Origin: Mangifera indica
Taxonomy: Eukaryota > Streptophyta > Magnoliopsida > Sapindales > Anacardiaceae
Reading direction: 5' to 3'
Assembly: GCF_011075055.1 (NCBI RefSeq)
Contig: NC_058137.1
Location: forward strand, 6,619,463-6,683,462
DNA length: 64,000 bases
In this document: piece after piece, positions 23,888-35,543 of the stretch
Numbering within the stretch: the first letter of the stretch is position 1
How the letters are laid out: every line of letters begins with the position of its first letter
Notes under the pieces: model-generated
The model's input: only the letters and a program-made list of their open reading frames with translations
The model's database searches: none
Told to the model about the DNA's origin: nothing
Position numbers and translations under genes: made by a program

Positions 23888-24768
23888 ATGGCCAACAACA
23901 TCTTACAAGCTCACAATGTTCGTGTTTCAGCGGGAGGAGAAAGATATATAGTACTTGCACATGGGATGGGAAGTGACCAATCCGTGTGGAATAGGCTTCT
24001 TCCATTTTTCACGGGTATGTACCGCGTCATCTGCTACGACCTAGCCTGTGCCGGCAGCATGAACCCGGATTCTTTTGATATTAGAAAGTACGCTACCCTT
24101 GATGGGTACGTAGATGACCTTCTAAACATTCTCGACGCTCTTCAGGTTGATCGCTGTGCTTATGTGGGTCACTCCATATCGGCAATGATTGGAATCTTGG
24201 CTTCCATTCGGAGACCTCAGCTCTTCACCAAGCTCATTCTTCTTAATGCTTCACCCAGGTAAATCATTTCAATATTCAAAGTTTATAATCTAGTCAGGCT
24301 TGAGAAGCTTAATCAGAAATCAAAATTTATGCATTCAGATTTTTGAATGACGAAAACTATCGTGGGGGATTTGAGCGAGCGCAGGTGCAGGAAATGTTAG
24401 CAGCAATGGAGGCAAACTATGAGCTATGGGTTTATGGGTTTGCACCAGAAGCAGTGGGTGCAGACTTGCCAGAAGTCATTAGAGAATTCAGCCGGACTTT
24501 ATTCACAATGAGGCCGGATATATCATTGTTTGTTTGCAGAACAATAGTTGAGGCTGATATAAGGGGCATACTAGGCCAAGTGACGGTGCCATGTAGCATC
24601 ATTCAAACCGCCCGGGACTCCTCAGTCCCCTTATCAGCGGCTGAATATTTACGGAACCATCTCGGCGGCCGCACCACGCTGCAGATTTTGAACACTGAAG
24701 GCCACTTACCGCATTTAAGTGCCCCTGCCTTAACGGGTCCAGCCATTAGGAGAGCACTACCCCGATAG
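23888..24768 (+). CDS. D14-type alpha/beta hydrolase (strigolactone receptor/esterase family)
   Basis: Two exons, 23888-24258 and 24339-24768, joined in phase 2 across a GT-AG intron of 80 bp. The product is 266 residues, the length of Arabidopsis D14 (267). The alpha/beta-hydrolase triad is visible: Ser96 in GHSISAM, Asp217 in TARDSSVP and His246 in [10 protein letters not shown]. The oxyanion region [11 protein letters not shown] is at 24-34. The helical lid at about 136-193 carries [16 protein letters not shown] and [15 protein letters not shown], which match D14 more closely than KAI2. Family members bind and hydrolyse strigolactones and recruit the F-box protein MAX2/D3 to degrade SMXL repressors. 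The C-terminus ([13 protein letters not shown]) differs from canonical D14, so this may be a D14 paralogue rather than the main receptor. No lesion is seen. A TATA box lies at 23825. Confidence 0.9.
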
Positions 24769-26304
24769 CTTTTTCGTTAGGACAAAAATTAATGAAAAAC
24801 CATATAAGATTTAGGGTTTACTCGACTAAACCACTATCATAACAGCAGCGCCTCTGCTTCATTTTCAAGTTCGGTTACGAACGTGTCATCAAAGAACATT
24901 TAACATCATTAATCGTATCAAAAATAAGTAATTCATTAATCAATCACTTTGTGAAATTCTTGTACATTGATTCTCATTGACCACGTATCCATCGATGGAC
25001 CCAAAGCAAAGAAAGAAGAGGTGTAGATAATTTTTTGGATCGTTTTTGTCTCTTTAGCCGCTTGCACTGCGTACATTCCTTAATTCTCATACATGAACCT
25101 AATAGAACCAAGCTTCTATTCAATTAAACGAATATGGGCATCAGTGTTTGAATATGGCAGTTAATTGTCAACTCAGCTTAGAAACAAGAATTTTGAAGCA
25201 TATGGAAGCCAAGGCTAGCCAACGGCGGCCACGTGGAAGATGACTTGGCAACCAGAGCAAGCATATAGAAGTGACCAGTTTTGTATTCGTTTTAGGTATA
25301 CAAATATGTATACATTCACACATGTCACTATATAATTAAACGTTGTTTTATTCTTAATTCAAAATTATTTAATTACATACAAAATATAAATAAGTACATA
25401 TTTATATATTTAAAATAGTTATACGTAATTTTATATAAATGAGTATATATTTATATATCTAAAATTTTTTACGTCTAAGTTTATAATTGCAAAAATAGTA
25501 AGATTTGTACACCTTTTTAGCTTTTATGTTCCCTTTTTAGAGATATGTGATAACTGAAATTTAATAATGATAAATAAAATTTGAATTGTAAATATATTTG
25601 TTGGGTAACTAAAGCTTTATATGTAAAATATGATTTATAAAAAAAAAATAACATACTAATAATAACTAAAGAATTAGTTACATAAAATGTTAGAAAGCAT
25701 AAAACAGCAACAAATTTATTTTATAAAAGTGTTATCAGGGAAGAAAATTCTATCCAACCAAAGATTCTACAAGATATAATTATTCTATTAAAATTGAAGA
25801 TATAAGTTACGAGAGAAGAAAAAAGTGGACAGGAGACAAAGAAGAAACCGAACACTATGCCCAACAAGTGTTTGTCTCATACATTTATTGAAACCGACAT
25901 TAATTAGACAGTCAATAAAAGAAAACAAAAATATGTTTTCTTTAAGAGACCAAAAGATTGTTCTCTCATTATCATGTTCCACATTGAATACAAGACTATT
26001 TGTGAGTAGACTATAAGAAGCAACGCTGAACTGATTATGGAAGAAATTGTTTTTAAGTTTTTACTTCGCTCTCAAAATGGTTAGTTCTAGTTATTTATGT
26101 TGGTGCTTTTTGGACTATACAAATTTAAGAAAAATGATATATTATGACTAATTATTGTCACGTTAAATTGAATTTAGTTGTTTCCTGATAACTCAAAAGT
26201 TTGTTAACACTGTTCTTCTTCTTCCTTTTTAATTTTGCTCTCTCTCTTTGAAACTTCTGAAAATCTCTCTGAATCCTTGAATTGAATTTTCTGATCACAC
26301 CAAA
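24769..26304. other. Spacer downstream of the D14-type gene
   Basis: AT-rich with no gene supported. About 25310-25450 resembles a short MITE family (family D) also seen at 36040, 39568, 47500 and 62390. About 26160-26300, just before a retroelement primer-binding site, may be the end of an LTR. Confidence 0.45.
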
Positions 26305-26690
26305 TTGGTATTAGAGAATCGGCTCTAGCCATGGGGAAAGGAACTCGTAATCAAGAGCTTAAACAGGAATTGATGCAAATGATCCAAGGTGCTGAGCTAC
26401 TGCAACAACGACTCTAAGCAGAAAATGGTAAATTGATCGAAGAGGAGGTTTTAGGACAAACATCTGATTAGAAGGTGCTGTGGGGATGCTCGACCAAATT
26501 GGAGTTTTCTAAGTACCGTGGGGATGATTTCGAGAGTTGGCTGATTAGAGTTGAATATTATTTTGAGTGCCTAAGGATGGCTAGTTGAAAATTGTAGCTC
26601 CCCACTTAGAAGGGAAAGCAATAGAGTGGCACCAAGGACTGATGAAGATTAAAGTAGTCCAACTAGAGACGGTGGTGGGTCGGAACGGCT
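26305..26690 (+). pseudogene. Ty3/gypsy 5' fragment: primer-binding site and gag N-terminal part
   Basis: TTGGTATTAGAG at 26305 resembles the initiator Met tRNA site. A gag-like frame starts at the ATG at 26331 and includes FSKYRGDDFESWLIRVEYYF and LKIVAPHLEGKAIEWHQGLM, the retrotransposon gag signature with its conserved WHQ. Stops occur near 26416 and 26470 and around 26586. The frame runs out at about 26690 into unrelated sequence. The C-terminal part of a gypsy gag reappears at 29400-29860. Confidence 0.7.
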
Positions 26691-27032
26691 TCGATGAGGC
26701 CTGTCAGGCTGTTGGGTTGGCTGGGCATAAGGCCTACACAATCATAGTCCTTCGTGTTGGGCTGACCTATATAAATGGGAAGACCCATGACACGATCTTA
26801 TATCTATAGAGTTGTGTCGTGTCAGACCTACAATGAACCGATTAGTTTTTATTTTAATAAAAATAATTATTTAAATTTACTAATATAAATGTTTTTCTAA
26901 ATTCAGACAACCGAAGATTGTAAATTACAGGTTTATCCTTCAAATAACATTTTATTTATATTTCTGAATAATGTAAAATCATTTTCTAATATTAATTGTC
27001 ATATTTAATTACAAAAAACTCTTTATTTACAT
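26691..27032. other. Unassigned spacer with a GC-richer block
   Basis: 26690-26830 is richer in GC than its surroundings and repeats phrases such as GGCCTGTCAGGCTGTTGGG. It looks like part of another repeat but I could not classify it. The rest is AT-rich. Confidence 0.35.
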
Positions 27033-27040
27033 CTTATTGA

Positions 27041-27413
27041 TAGGGCTAGATTCGAGCCGAGCCGAGCTCGGCTCGCAGCCAGCTCGGGCTCGACTTGCTT
27101 TATTTAGGGGCAGCTCGAGTTCGACTCGAGCTAAACTCGGTTCGGCTCGAGTTCAGCTCGTTTTTGGCTCGGCTTGTTTTTAGTTTGGCTCGACTCGTTT
27201 TTCATATCAAAACGACATCGTTTTGTGTATATATATGGATCAAAATGATGTCGTTTTGTATAAAAAAATTTTAAAAAATTTTTAAAAAAATATGCCCTGC
27301 CAAGCCGAGCCAGCTCGAGCTCGATCGAGCCGAGCAGAGCCCAGCTCGTTTCGGGCTCGAACTGAGTCGAGCCAAGCCCGAGCTACAGCTGGCTCGGCTC
27401 GAATCCAGCCCTA
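27041..27413. mobile_element. hAT-type MITE with 8-bp target duplication
   Basis: 373 bp with terminal inverted repeats TAGGGCTAGATTCGAGCC and its near-perfect complement at 27391-27413 (22 of 23 positions match). It is flanked on both sides by CTTATTGA (27033-27040 and 27414-27421). Eight-base duplications are typical of the hAT superfamily. The arms are rich in GAGC/GCTC motifs, and the middle has AAAACGACATCGTTTTG-type palindromes. There is no transposase. Confidence 0.92.
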
Positions 27414-27421
27414 CTTATTGA

Positions 27422-28089
27422 CTTACTTAACACTTAAATCAGGACAACTATTTTTTTTACGCTTAACCACAAAAAAGAATTGAATAACTTGCATAGGTGA
27501 TCATCTAACAGTGTCTCTCGAATTTTTTTTATATATGCTACTAGAGATGGTAATTTCAATATGAATTCAGAATCTTTGACCCTTTTTAACCCTAATAAAG
27601 AAGGAATTTTCCGATAAAAATAGAGAAGGGGATGAAGATGAAAAATATCTCACAATCAGGGACAGAGATTCATGTATCCCCTCCTCTCCTTGCCTCGCCC
27701 CATCTTTATCGTCGTCTCTGTTTCTGTTCCTTTATATTGATATTTTTACTTAGAATACTAACATATTCTTATAGTTTTAAATTATTTATGTTTTTCAAAT
27801 TTATTTATATTTTTATTGTGTATATTAAAGTGATAAACATATGTTATTTGTAATATTTAAAATAGGTTGGTTTTAATTTTAGTTAATTTTGTTGTTTAGT
27901 ATGTTTATATTATGTTTAGTGAATACAAGGAGGAAATTTTTCTTTACGGTTATGGAGATGGGGAGAGGATTTTGCCTCACGGGTAAAGGATAAAGAAGGG
28001 AAGGGACAGAGACGGGGAATAGGGTATTCAACCCCACCTCTCTCTATTGCTATCTCTACCTAATACTGCTATTATTCCATTAATATTTA
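27422..28089. other. AT-rich spacer
   Basis: No gene or recognisable element; short frames only. A GGGGA-rich patch at 27950-28020 interrupts the AT-rich background. Confidence 0.4.
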
Positions 28090-28510
28090 TTAACAATTTA
28101 GTTTATATTTTGTTTTGATAATTTTGTTAATTATTATTTTTCTTTAAAATATTTTTATAACAAAAATACTTAATATGTTATAAATGAAAAGTTTAATATA
28201 TTTTGATAATAAAAATACTTAATATGTTTTAAACGAAAAGGTGTTCAAACAATTGAGACGACTTCACTTTTGATAATTAATTAATCAAGTATGAGTGCAA
28301 TGTAAATACTATAATAGAAACCATGTAAAGTCTATGTTACAGTGTTTACATTGCACCAATTTTTGATCAATTAAATCTACAAAAGTGAAATCGTCTTAAT
28401 TCTTTACATACATTTTCTCTTTAGAGCAAATTAGGCTTTTTCATTATGAAAATATTTTAAATAAAAATAATAATTAACAAAATAAAAAAAATAAAAAAAT
28501 TATGTTGTTA
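28090..28510. repeat. Large imperfect palindrome at the start of repeat family A
   Basis: The left arm (about 28095-28312) and right arm (about 28341-28500) are inverted copies. GACTTCACTTTTGAT at 28259 pairs with ATCTACAAAAGTGAAATCG at 28374, and GCAATGTAAATACT pairs with AGTGTTTACATTGCA. The spacer is about 28 bp. Confidence 0.75.
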
Positions 28511-29100
28511 TTAGACATTAAAGGAATGGTGGCAATAACAAATGTATTAAAAATTATGAATAACATTGTCTAAAGGTCATGCACGCGACTTACTTAATTC
28601 TTCTTACTAACGGAGCGCATGAAATATAATTGTCTCAACTCAAATGTAGAGTAATCCATGAAAACGTAGTAAAAAAAACAAGTTCATTGTGCGATATCGA
28701 TAAAATAAAATGTTTCTTTTAATTGGATACGACAATTATTAATAGAAAATAATTTTACATCATTTAAAAATATAAACAAAATGTGATTTGGAGGATTGTA
28801 GGTTGTATTAATTTAAATTTATTTTTTATTAAAAAACTAAACATACAAAAATTGAATGAATAAAATGTAGAGAGAAATTGAAATATTAAAATTGAATAAG
28901 AAAATATTGAATATAAAAGAGATTGAATGAAAAGAATGTATTAAGAAAATGAAAGATTGACAGATGAGGTTGGGTGTGTATGGTTTAGAAAGTGAGGGAC
29001 TGTGGGTTTATATAGGAAAAAAAAACTTTAAAAATTTAAAAACCCAACAGTTAGTGGTCTGACCACTAACTGTAGACTTGCAGTCTGTATAAGAAAGAAA
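28340..29100 (+). mobile_element. Unclassified interspersed repeat, family A, copy 1
   Basis: This matches 40310-41100 in the same orientation over about 750 bp. Shared landmarks are AATAATAATTAACAAAAT, ATTGTCTAAAGGT, GATACGACAATTA, GTAGAGAGAAATTGAA and a terminal GGTTTATATA/GGTTTATATT followed by an A-rich tract and a short inverted repeat (CAGTTAGTGG...CCACTAACTG). It has no coding capacity and could be an LTR or a non-autonomous element with its own promoter. Confidence 0.7.
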
Positions 29101-29399
29101 ACAAAATTTTGTTCTTTTTAAATGGCCACTACAGTATCAGAGTAACTCGCAACATGATCAAGAGAGCCGACAAGGCTAGCATGACCCACTACAGTTATAG
29201 GTTATGCTCTTTTAGTTTGATCTATCCCATTTGACATCTCTAAGTCCAACATATAACTTGAGAGGAATATATCCAATTCATGAGATCCAGATTTGGAGTT
29301 CATTGCCCATAATGATCTTTTATTAGATTTGAGAAATCTCAAATAGGTAGGAAACCCTCCAAGAGTATTTAGACATGTTTGATGAGCTCTATCCAAGAG

Positions 29400-29860
29400 G
29401 AGGATGTTCTTCATATGCTTACATGAAAGTTTAGGCCTAAGCCACTGGCAGAAGCATATTTGCTCTGGCCGAACTTCAGGAAATGATCGTTGCCACTCTT
29501 AAGGAGCAGCCGAAAATTGGAACCTCAAACTCCTGACATTGGAACCTCAAACACTCATAAAACTCCACCTAATTATCCTTCCAATTACCACCCTTCAACG
29601 ATCAACACACAGCTAGCCAAACACACAGCCAAACAAACAACCACTTCATACGGACTCCTGCCTACCCCAAACTTGCCCAAAATACAGCACGCACCTAAAC
29701 CCCAAAATGGTTGGACGTTATCTAGTAAGGAATTGGTTGAAAAAGAGCAAAAGGGCTCTGTTTTTCGTGCAACCAAAAATATGCATTTGGCCACAAATGC
29801 AAGAGAAACAAGCATACACTCGGTAGCTCCAAGTAGATACCGGAGAGGAGGATGAAATCA
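29400..29860 (+). pseudogene. Ty3/gypsy gag C-terminal fragment
   Basis: The translation near 29430 (FRPKPLAEAYLLWPNFR) resembles the conserved end of gypsy gag (FKPKSLAEAYALAKLQE). Near 29725, TLSSKELVEKEQKGSVF resembles the LTEKELEEKRAKGLCF segment that precedes the zinc knuckle. The knuckle cysteines are absent and the frame is shifted between the two pieces. It may be the other half of the gag at 26331, displaced by nested insertions. Confidence 0.65.
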
Positions 29861-30504
29861 AGGAAGGACCAAAGGAAAAAGAGGGTTCCAACTTAATGCA
29901 ATTGTCCTTACCATTTGTTAATCAATAAACTATAATTTTTCTTTATTTAAGGATATGACATAAACAACTCTAATACCATTTGTTAAAATCATTAACGATG
30001 AGATATATCTAAATTCATTATATCAAGGTTTAATGTCAAATCAATAAAAAAGGTATATTTAACAAAACACATCTGAAAAATCTCTCAATATTACTTAGTA
30101 AATAAAAGTTAGAATTTAGTATGAAGTTCTCAACCTATTTATATTGTATTTTTGACATCTTATATGAGCCATCATCAATAACAAAATTTTATTGATGCGA
30201 TCTCTGCATATTATAAAGCCCATACCAAAATACCCAATTATTTTAATATACTATTTGATCACAACAAAATGAGCTCTAACGATGTTACCCAAAACATCGA
30301 CAACATACAATATATATTGTTATTAATAAGTAGTTCAATATTAAAAAAATAAATATTTCTAACAGAAACATCTTTGCAAGCTTTATTTCACTGGAAGACT
30401 TGCTCCAAATTATACAAACAACTTGACTGCTTGCTTCACATGCAGTTCTAGCATATAATCAACCTCAGAATGATTGAGCGCAATAACCCATTCAATCGCA
30501 ACAT
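29861..30504. other. Spacer downstream of VHA-c
   Basis: AT-rich with no gene. Its right end should include the 3' UTR of the V-ATPase gene, which is transcribed leftwards. Confidence 0.45.
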
Positions 30505-31669
30505 CTATTCTGCTCTGGATTGGCCAGCTCGGGATGACAAGATAATGCCAACAATGAGGCCATATAATGCCAATGCCTCGGCAAAAATGAGAATGAGAAT
30601 CATCCCAACAAAAAGCTTTGGCTGCTGTGCATTAGCCCTACAAAAGATTCATCTAATTTCAGGAGAGCAAATTCTTCTGATGGAAAGAAATTAGAAAGAA
30701 TGACAAAACCAAGCTGATAATGTCGCTAAATAGTTATGGAACTGAAGCAGCAAATAACTAATCCGGGTTAAAATAAGCCAACTATTGCCAGTAGCACATC
30801 CAAGAACAACTTAATAAAATTACTATCATTCTAAAGAAATTGTAAGATAGAGCAGCCATGTCAAAATGGAACATAAATCAACTAATCAAGTAATTCGAAT
30901 CAACTTTTTTCTTCACTCAAACAATTTTCATATCAGTAACTTCATCCAAGGATCCCAATAAATAATTGCCAACTAAACATTATTTCAAAGTTGATCACTT
31001 AATGTATTAAACAATTCAATGAATGAAAAGCCGCAACAACTATCCTACTGAATCAGAAGCAATAAATTTGCTAATTTCTAGCTACATATTAGAGGATGAA
31101 ATACATGCGTAAGATCAACAATTTATGTTAGCAGCATGAAACTGCGTAATAGAATTCAGTTTAACTTTGATTTGCAATAAAATATAAAAACATAGATAAA
31201 AAAGGTAGAAGCAAATACCTAACACCAGCATCACCAACAATACCGATGGCCATGCCAGCAGAGAGGCCAGCGAGGCCACAAGCAAGACCCGAAGACAAAT
31301 GAGCGTAGCCATCAAAAAGGTAATAGGATTTGGCCTTTGGGTTAATACCAGTACTAATAATCACAGCAATAATTAAACCATAAATACCTAAAACTCCAGC
31401 CATAACAACTGGCACTATCGATTTCATTACCAGCTCTGGCCTCATCACCCCCATTGATGCCACGCCAACTCCGCTCTTTGCCGTCCCATACGCCGCTCCC
31501 ATACCTGAAAAAAATTCATTTTATTTCATTATTTTCTCAAAATAACAATAAAATTAATGATGACGGCGGGATTCAGGGTAACGATCATACATGAGAAAAC
31601 AAGGGCAGCAGCGGCGCCGAGGAAGCCAAAAAACGGTGCCGTTTCATCTCCACTAAACTTTGATGACAT
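30505..31669 (-). CDS. VHA-c: V-type proton ATPase 16 kDa proteolipid subunit c
   Basis: Three exons on the minus strand: 31591-31669, 31219-31504 and 30505-30637. GT-AG junctions restore an unbroken 165-residue protein, the normal plant length. The sequence matches the near-invariant plant family: [19 protein letters not shown] at the start, then [35 protein letters not shown] and the C-terminus SSRAGQ. Four transmembrane helices are evident. The proton-carrying glutamate is Glu142 in [10 protein letters not shown] (helix 4). The subunit forms the rotating c-ring of the V0 sector in vacuolar and endomembranes and carries protons during acidification. Two tandem site II motifs lie about 180 bp upstream of the ATG, as is common for plant housekeeping genes. 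Plants usually have several identical VHA-c genes, so the exact paralogue cannot be named. Confidence 0.97.
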
Positions 31670-31812
31670 TTTTTTATTTAACTGTTAGAATATCGACGGA
31701 TTTGAAGATGTGAGGTGTTTTTTTTCTAGACGAGAAATGGGATTGGAGAAGAAGATGGGAAATTCTGGAGGAAGTTTCATATGGGAGCAGATGGCATATA
31801 GGAAACCCGTAG

Positions 31813-31860
31813 TGGGCCACATAGATTTTGTTTCTTGTTGAATTGGATTGGGCTTGGGCT
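31813..31860 (-). promoter_or_regulatory. Site II (TGGGCY) elements upstream of VHA-c
   Basis: TGGGCC at 31813-31818 and two abutting TGGGCT at 31849-31854 and 31855-31860 lie 144-191 bp upstream of the start codon. Site II motifs bind TCP factors and are common in promoters of broadly expressed plant genes. Function here is inferred. Confidence 0.5.
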
Positions 31861-31899
31861 TTTCTAATAAGATCCAATTCTGAGTAATTTCATTTACTT

Positions 31900-34800
31900 T
31901 ATTATTTTTTATTTTATTTAATAAAAATTAAATAGCTACTGCCAGCATCACCATGCCCAGATGGCTTTACCTCCATGGAAGCATGCAGAGCCCTCAGCCC
32001 TGTATATATCATCAAAAAATGATGATCCAATTACCCAAGTGGGACGTGTTCAAAATCAACAGAAGAGTGGCATTAGAGTTTGACAATTTCTGATCCGGCC
32101 CATTAATCTAAATAAATTTGGATAAACTGATTTAGAAACAAATATAAATAGTTCATATTTAGTTAAACTTTTGTAACCCATTTAACTGGTTATCCACTTT
32201 ACCCATTTTAATTATATTATAATAAAAAATCTTAACAATAACAAAGAAAATTCCTAAACTAATTATAATCGTAAAAATCTCATAAAATAATAACAATTTA
32301 TAATTACATCAGTTAATTACAATATTAGTACAATATAAATACCATATATAGAGTCCTTACTCATATCATTAACTAATAAGTAAAAGTTACAATTGCCATT
32401 ATCTGATTAGTAATTACTATAAGTTAAACGAGTTAGGATATACGATCTATTTCTAAAGTAAGTTAAACAAATTGTATTATGTCAATCTTTTTACAAATGA
32501 ATTATGTTAAGATTGATATTTTTTATACAATTTTTAAAAAGATTAATCTAGATTTGGTATTTCTAACCCTCTAATACGAAAATATAACACAATTCTAATT
32601 CGATTACATATATTGTCAACTTTTCTATAGATAATATCACTAGATACAATCTAACTATAGTAATGCAGGATTTTCACTTTTCTAAGTTTTTATTAGATTA
32701 TTAATTACATTATTTCAATATATTTATACTATCACTTAATAGTTTTAATAATGACTATTATAAGTAGTCAACCAGTACATAATTAGGGTTGAACAATTCA
32801 TGTTGGTCGAGTTTAAATTTGAGTTCTGATCAAATAAGTTAAATTTAAATTAAGGATTTGACTAATTTTTGCAAAATGCATCAAGTTTAAATTAGTTTGA
32901 ATTGAATCCAAAATTAAATTGTATTTTAGTCAAATTTGAACACTAAATCGTCAATTTTAAGTTAATTTTTTACCATTTAAACTATTTTAAATTGGGTGTT
33001 GCTCCAACTTGATGTGATTGAATCAAACCCGTTGAATTACCCACATAAACTAACCCAATGGGCTCATATTTGGGCTGATTCTTCTCAGTGTCAAGTGATG
33101 GGTTCGCCGCTTCACAGATAAACATAATTCTCAATAGCCTAGTCTTCGGATTTTTTGTTTTGTTTTATCGCTTTGGTAATTTGGTATAATATTGATTACG
33201 AGACTCTGACAACGTTGACGAATTGAGGAAATAATTCAACTAGCTTCTCTTTCATTCTTCACCATATGATTGAACTTATATATCCTGCTATTCAAATCAA
33301 ACACCTCATTGCAAACTGATGTAATGGAGAGATTAGATCAGAATCCTTCTGCAAAAAGCCATTGCATTTCTAAAGAGGATGCAAAATAATTATACTGATA
33401 AGGCTCTTCCGAGAAGTAATTAAAATATAAAGCTTAAGCGGTTTATATTGCCATAATCTTCTATGCTTTTTCCCCTTGGCTGCATGCCCTACGTAACCAA
33501 TCAGAAATAATGTAACAACAAAGAACTCATGAAATTCAAAGTAAAATCGATGAACGTGCAAATGCTTTAATCTTTAAAAAATTTTATTAAGTATTGAATA
33601 AAAAAGACATTTATATGATTCACATCGATGCTTCTTTACTGTTGATTAATGCTATGATGAATTAAAGATGAAGAGTCTCATTTTACTCTGAGAAATGCCA
33701 GCATCTTCTCATAGAAGTATTGAGCCACACGTTCATTTTTTTTCTTTCATTGGAATCAATTAGATATTGGGTCCCCAAAAATGTGTAGAGCACATCTGCA
33801 GAAGCATTACTTAGAAATAATTATCCATGGATATGTGGACACCCCATAGAAAATGCAATCATTTAATTTTTAGCTTTTGTGTTAAGTCCATTTTAATTCT
33901 CTGTATAGCAATGTAATTAATGAAATAGCATACTAGATCTGTATAATGAAAGGAGAATCAAGCGATGATCAGTTAATCCACAAGTCCATTAAATAACATA
34001 TATATATTAACAATATCCTCACTATCATTCTTAATAATGGCCAGAAAACTTCATGGAGAATCCCTTATTATGCAATGATGTATACAATAATTCATTTTCA
34101 ACCGACCTTATTATGTTCTTGCTTAATGCTAGGAAAAAAAACCATATTTGAACACTTGAAATATTTTGATTTTGATAGTTTTCAGAGGTGGAGATTATTA
34201 TGAGTAGATTAATTGTATCTGCATATCCGCGTTGCATTTTGGCTTTATTATTGCAGATTTGCAGTACTCTTCAGAAAATCAGACTAATAATTAATGGACA
34301 TAATACAGAATGGGTTTGTGTCATTTATGAGATAGTGAAAGGGAAATTGAAGTTGAATGAGAAAGAAACTTGACTTAATATATGCATGAAAAAGGAAAAC
34401 AAAGCATAAAGTTGGAAGAGGAAAAAGGTTAGGCCACAAGAACCGCCCTTTTTGACAAACAAACGCAAACAACACACTCATGATCAAGAGGCAAAGTTTG
34501 TATCTAGAAAAAAGGGAGGAATGTCTGTGCAAGGCAAGCAAGCAACACATCTAACTTATCAATTCATTCGCGTTATCATCAATTGGCAATTGGACCCCCC
34601 AAAGGGCTCTCAAGAACACGGGGCAGAGAGCTAGCCAGGAGGAATTAGCAATTACCCAGCTGCACCATCTTTAGGTCACCAGTGACTATCATGCCATCTA
34701 CTTTATTTCCCATTCTTTCTCAATCAATGGCCCATTCATCTTCCTTCAGCCATTCATGCCTGGAGGTTTTCTGTTCGAATACGGATCCATCAATATCATA

Positions 34801-35490
34801 ATAATCTTCTCATCCTTTGCGTTCAACACCACATGGTTTATACTTCTTATATGACAAAGCTAATCAACCCTGACCCTAGTTTTTCTAGTGTAAGTCTTCA
34901 AAAGGACAAGTTTAATTCCATAAGGAGGGTTTCTTTATATTTATGTGTTAACTATTTTTTTCATTGTTGTCTTAGCTTATCCTTCAGTGAACACCAAGTG
35001 TAGTGGAGTAATTAAAATTCCAATACTTTCTCTACGTGAGCTACCAGCTTTAACTGCTACTAATTCAAGTGAATAGAGCGACAAATTACCATAGTAATTA
35101 ATTAGAATAACTTTTACTCCACAAATCCAGAGACAAGGTGCAAAAGAATTTCACCAAATGGGGTCTAAAATTTAAAATTTCATCAAGCATATATAGCTAC
35201 TACCCTTAGTGAAGATGTTATGAGGGTCTAGAAAAGTGAAAATATTTAATTTCTCATGACTATATATGAGGGAGCAATCATGGGTTTTGTCCCTTGGAAG
35301 AAGCTTTGGTAGTTGCCACAGTAGTAAAGAGAGACAGGAGTGAAGCTGAAGAGTTGAGTTAAAAAAAAAAAAAAAAGGTGATATTCGGTAGATATAAAAG
35401 GATGGTTGGTCTTCACCAACCTGCATCAATCATAAATTAAAATACCTAAACAAATTGGTTAACTGTTAATCTCTATTCTATAGATTTATT
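31900..35490. other. Gene-poor intergenic region
   Basis: About 3.6 kb of AT-rich DNA with short unrecognised frames on both strands. No RNA gene, transposase or conserved protein is recognised. Confidence 0.45.
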
Positions 35491-35512
35491 CAGAGAGAGA
35501 GAGAGAGAGAGA
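35491..35512. repeat. (GA)n microsatellite
   Basis: A GA run continuing into GAAA repeats. Its position just upstream of an ATG (35544) is reminiscent of a plant 5' UTR. Confidence 0.9.
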
Positions 35513-35543
35513 AAGAAAGAAAGGGAGGGTTGGAGAAGGGTCG

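Noticed and set aside
23643..23951. A 102-codon frame starting upstream of the D14-type gene
   Set aside because: It overlaps the TATA box and the start of the D14-type CDS in another frame; most of it is upstream of the likely transcription start.
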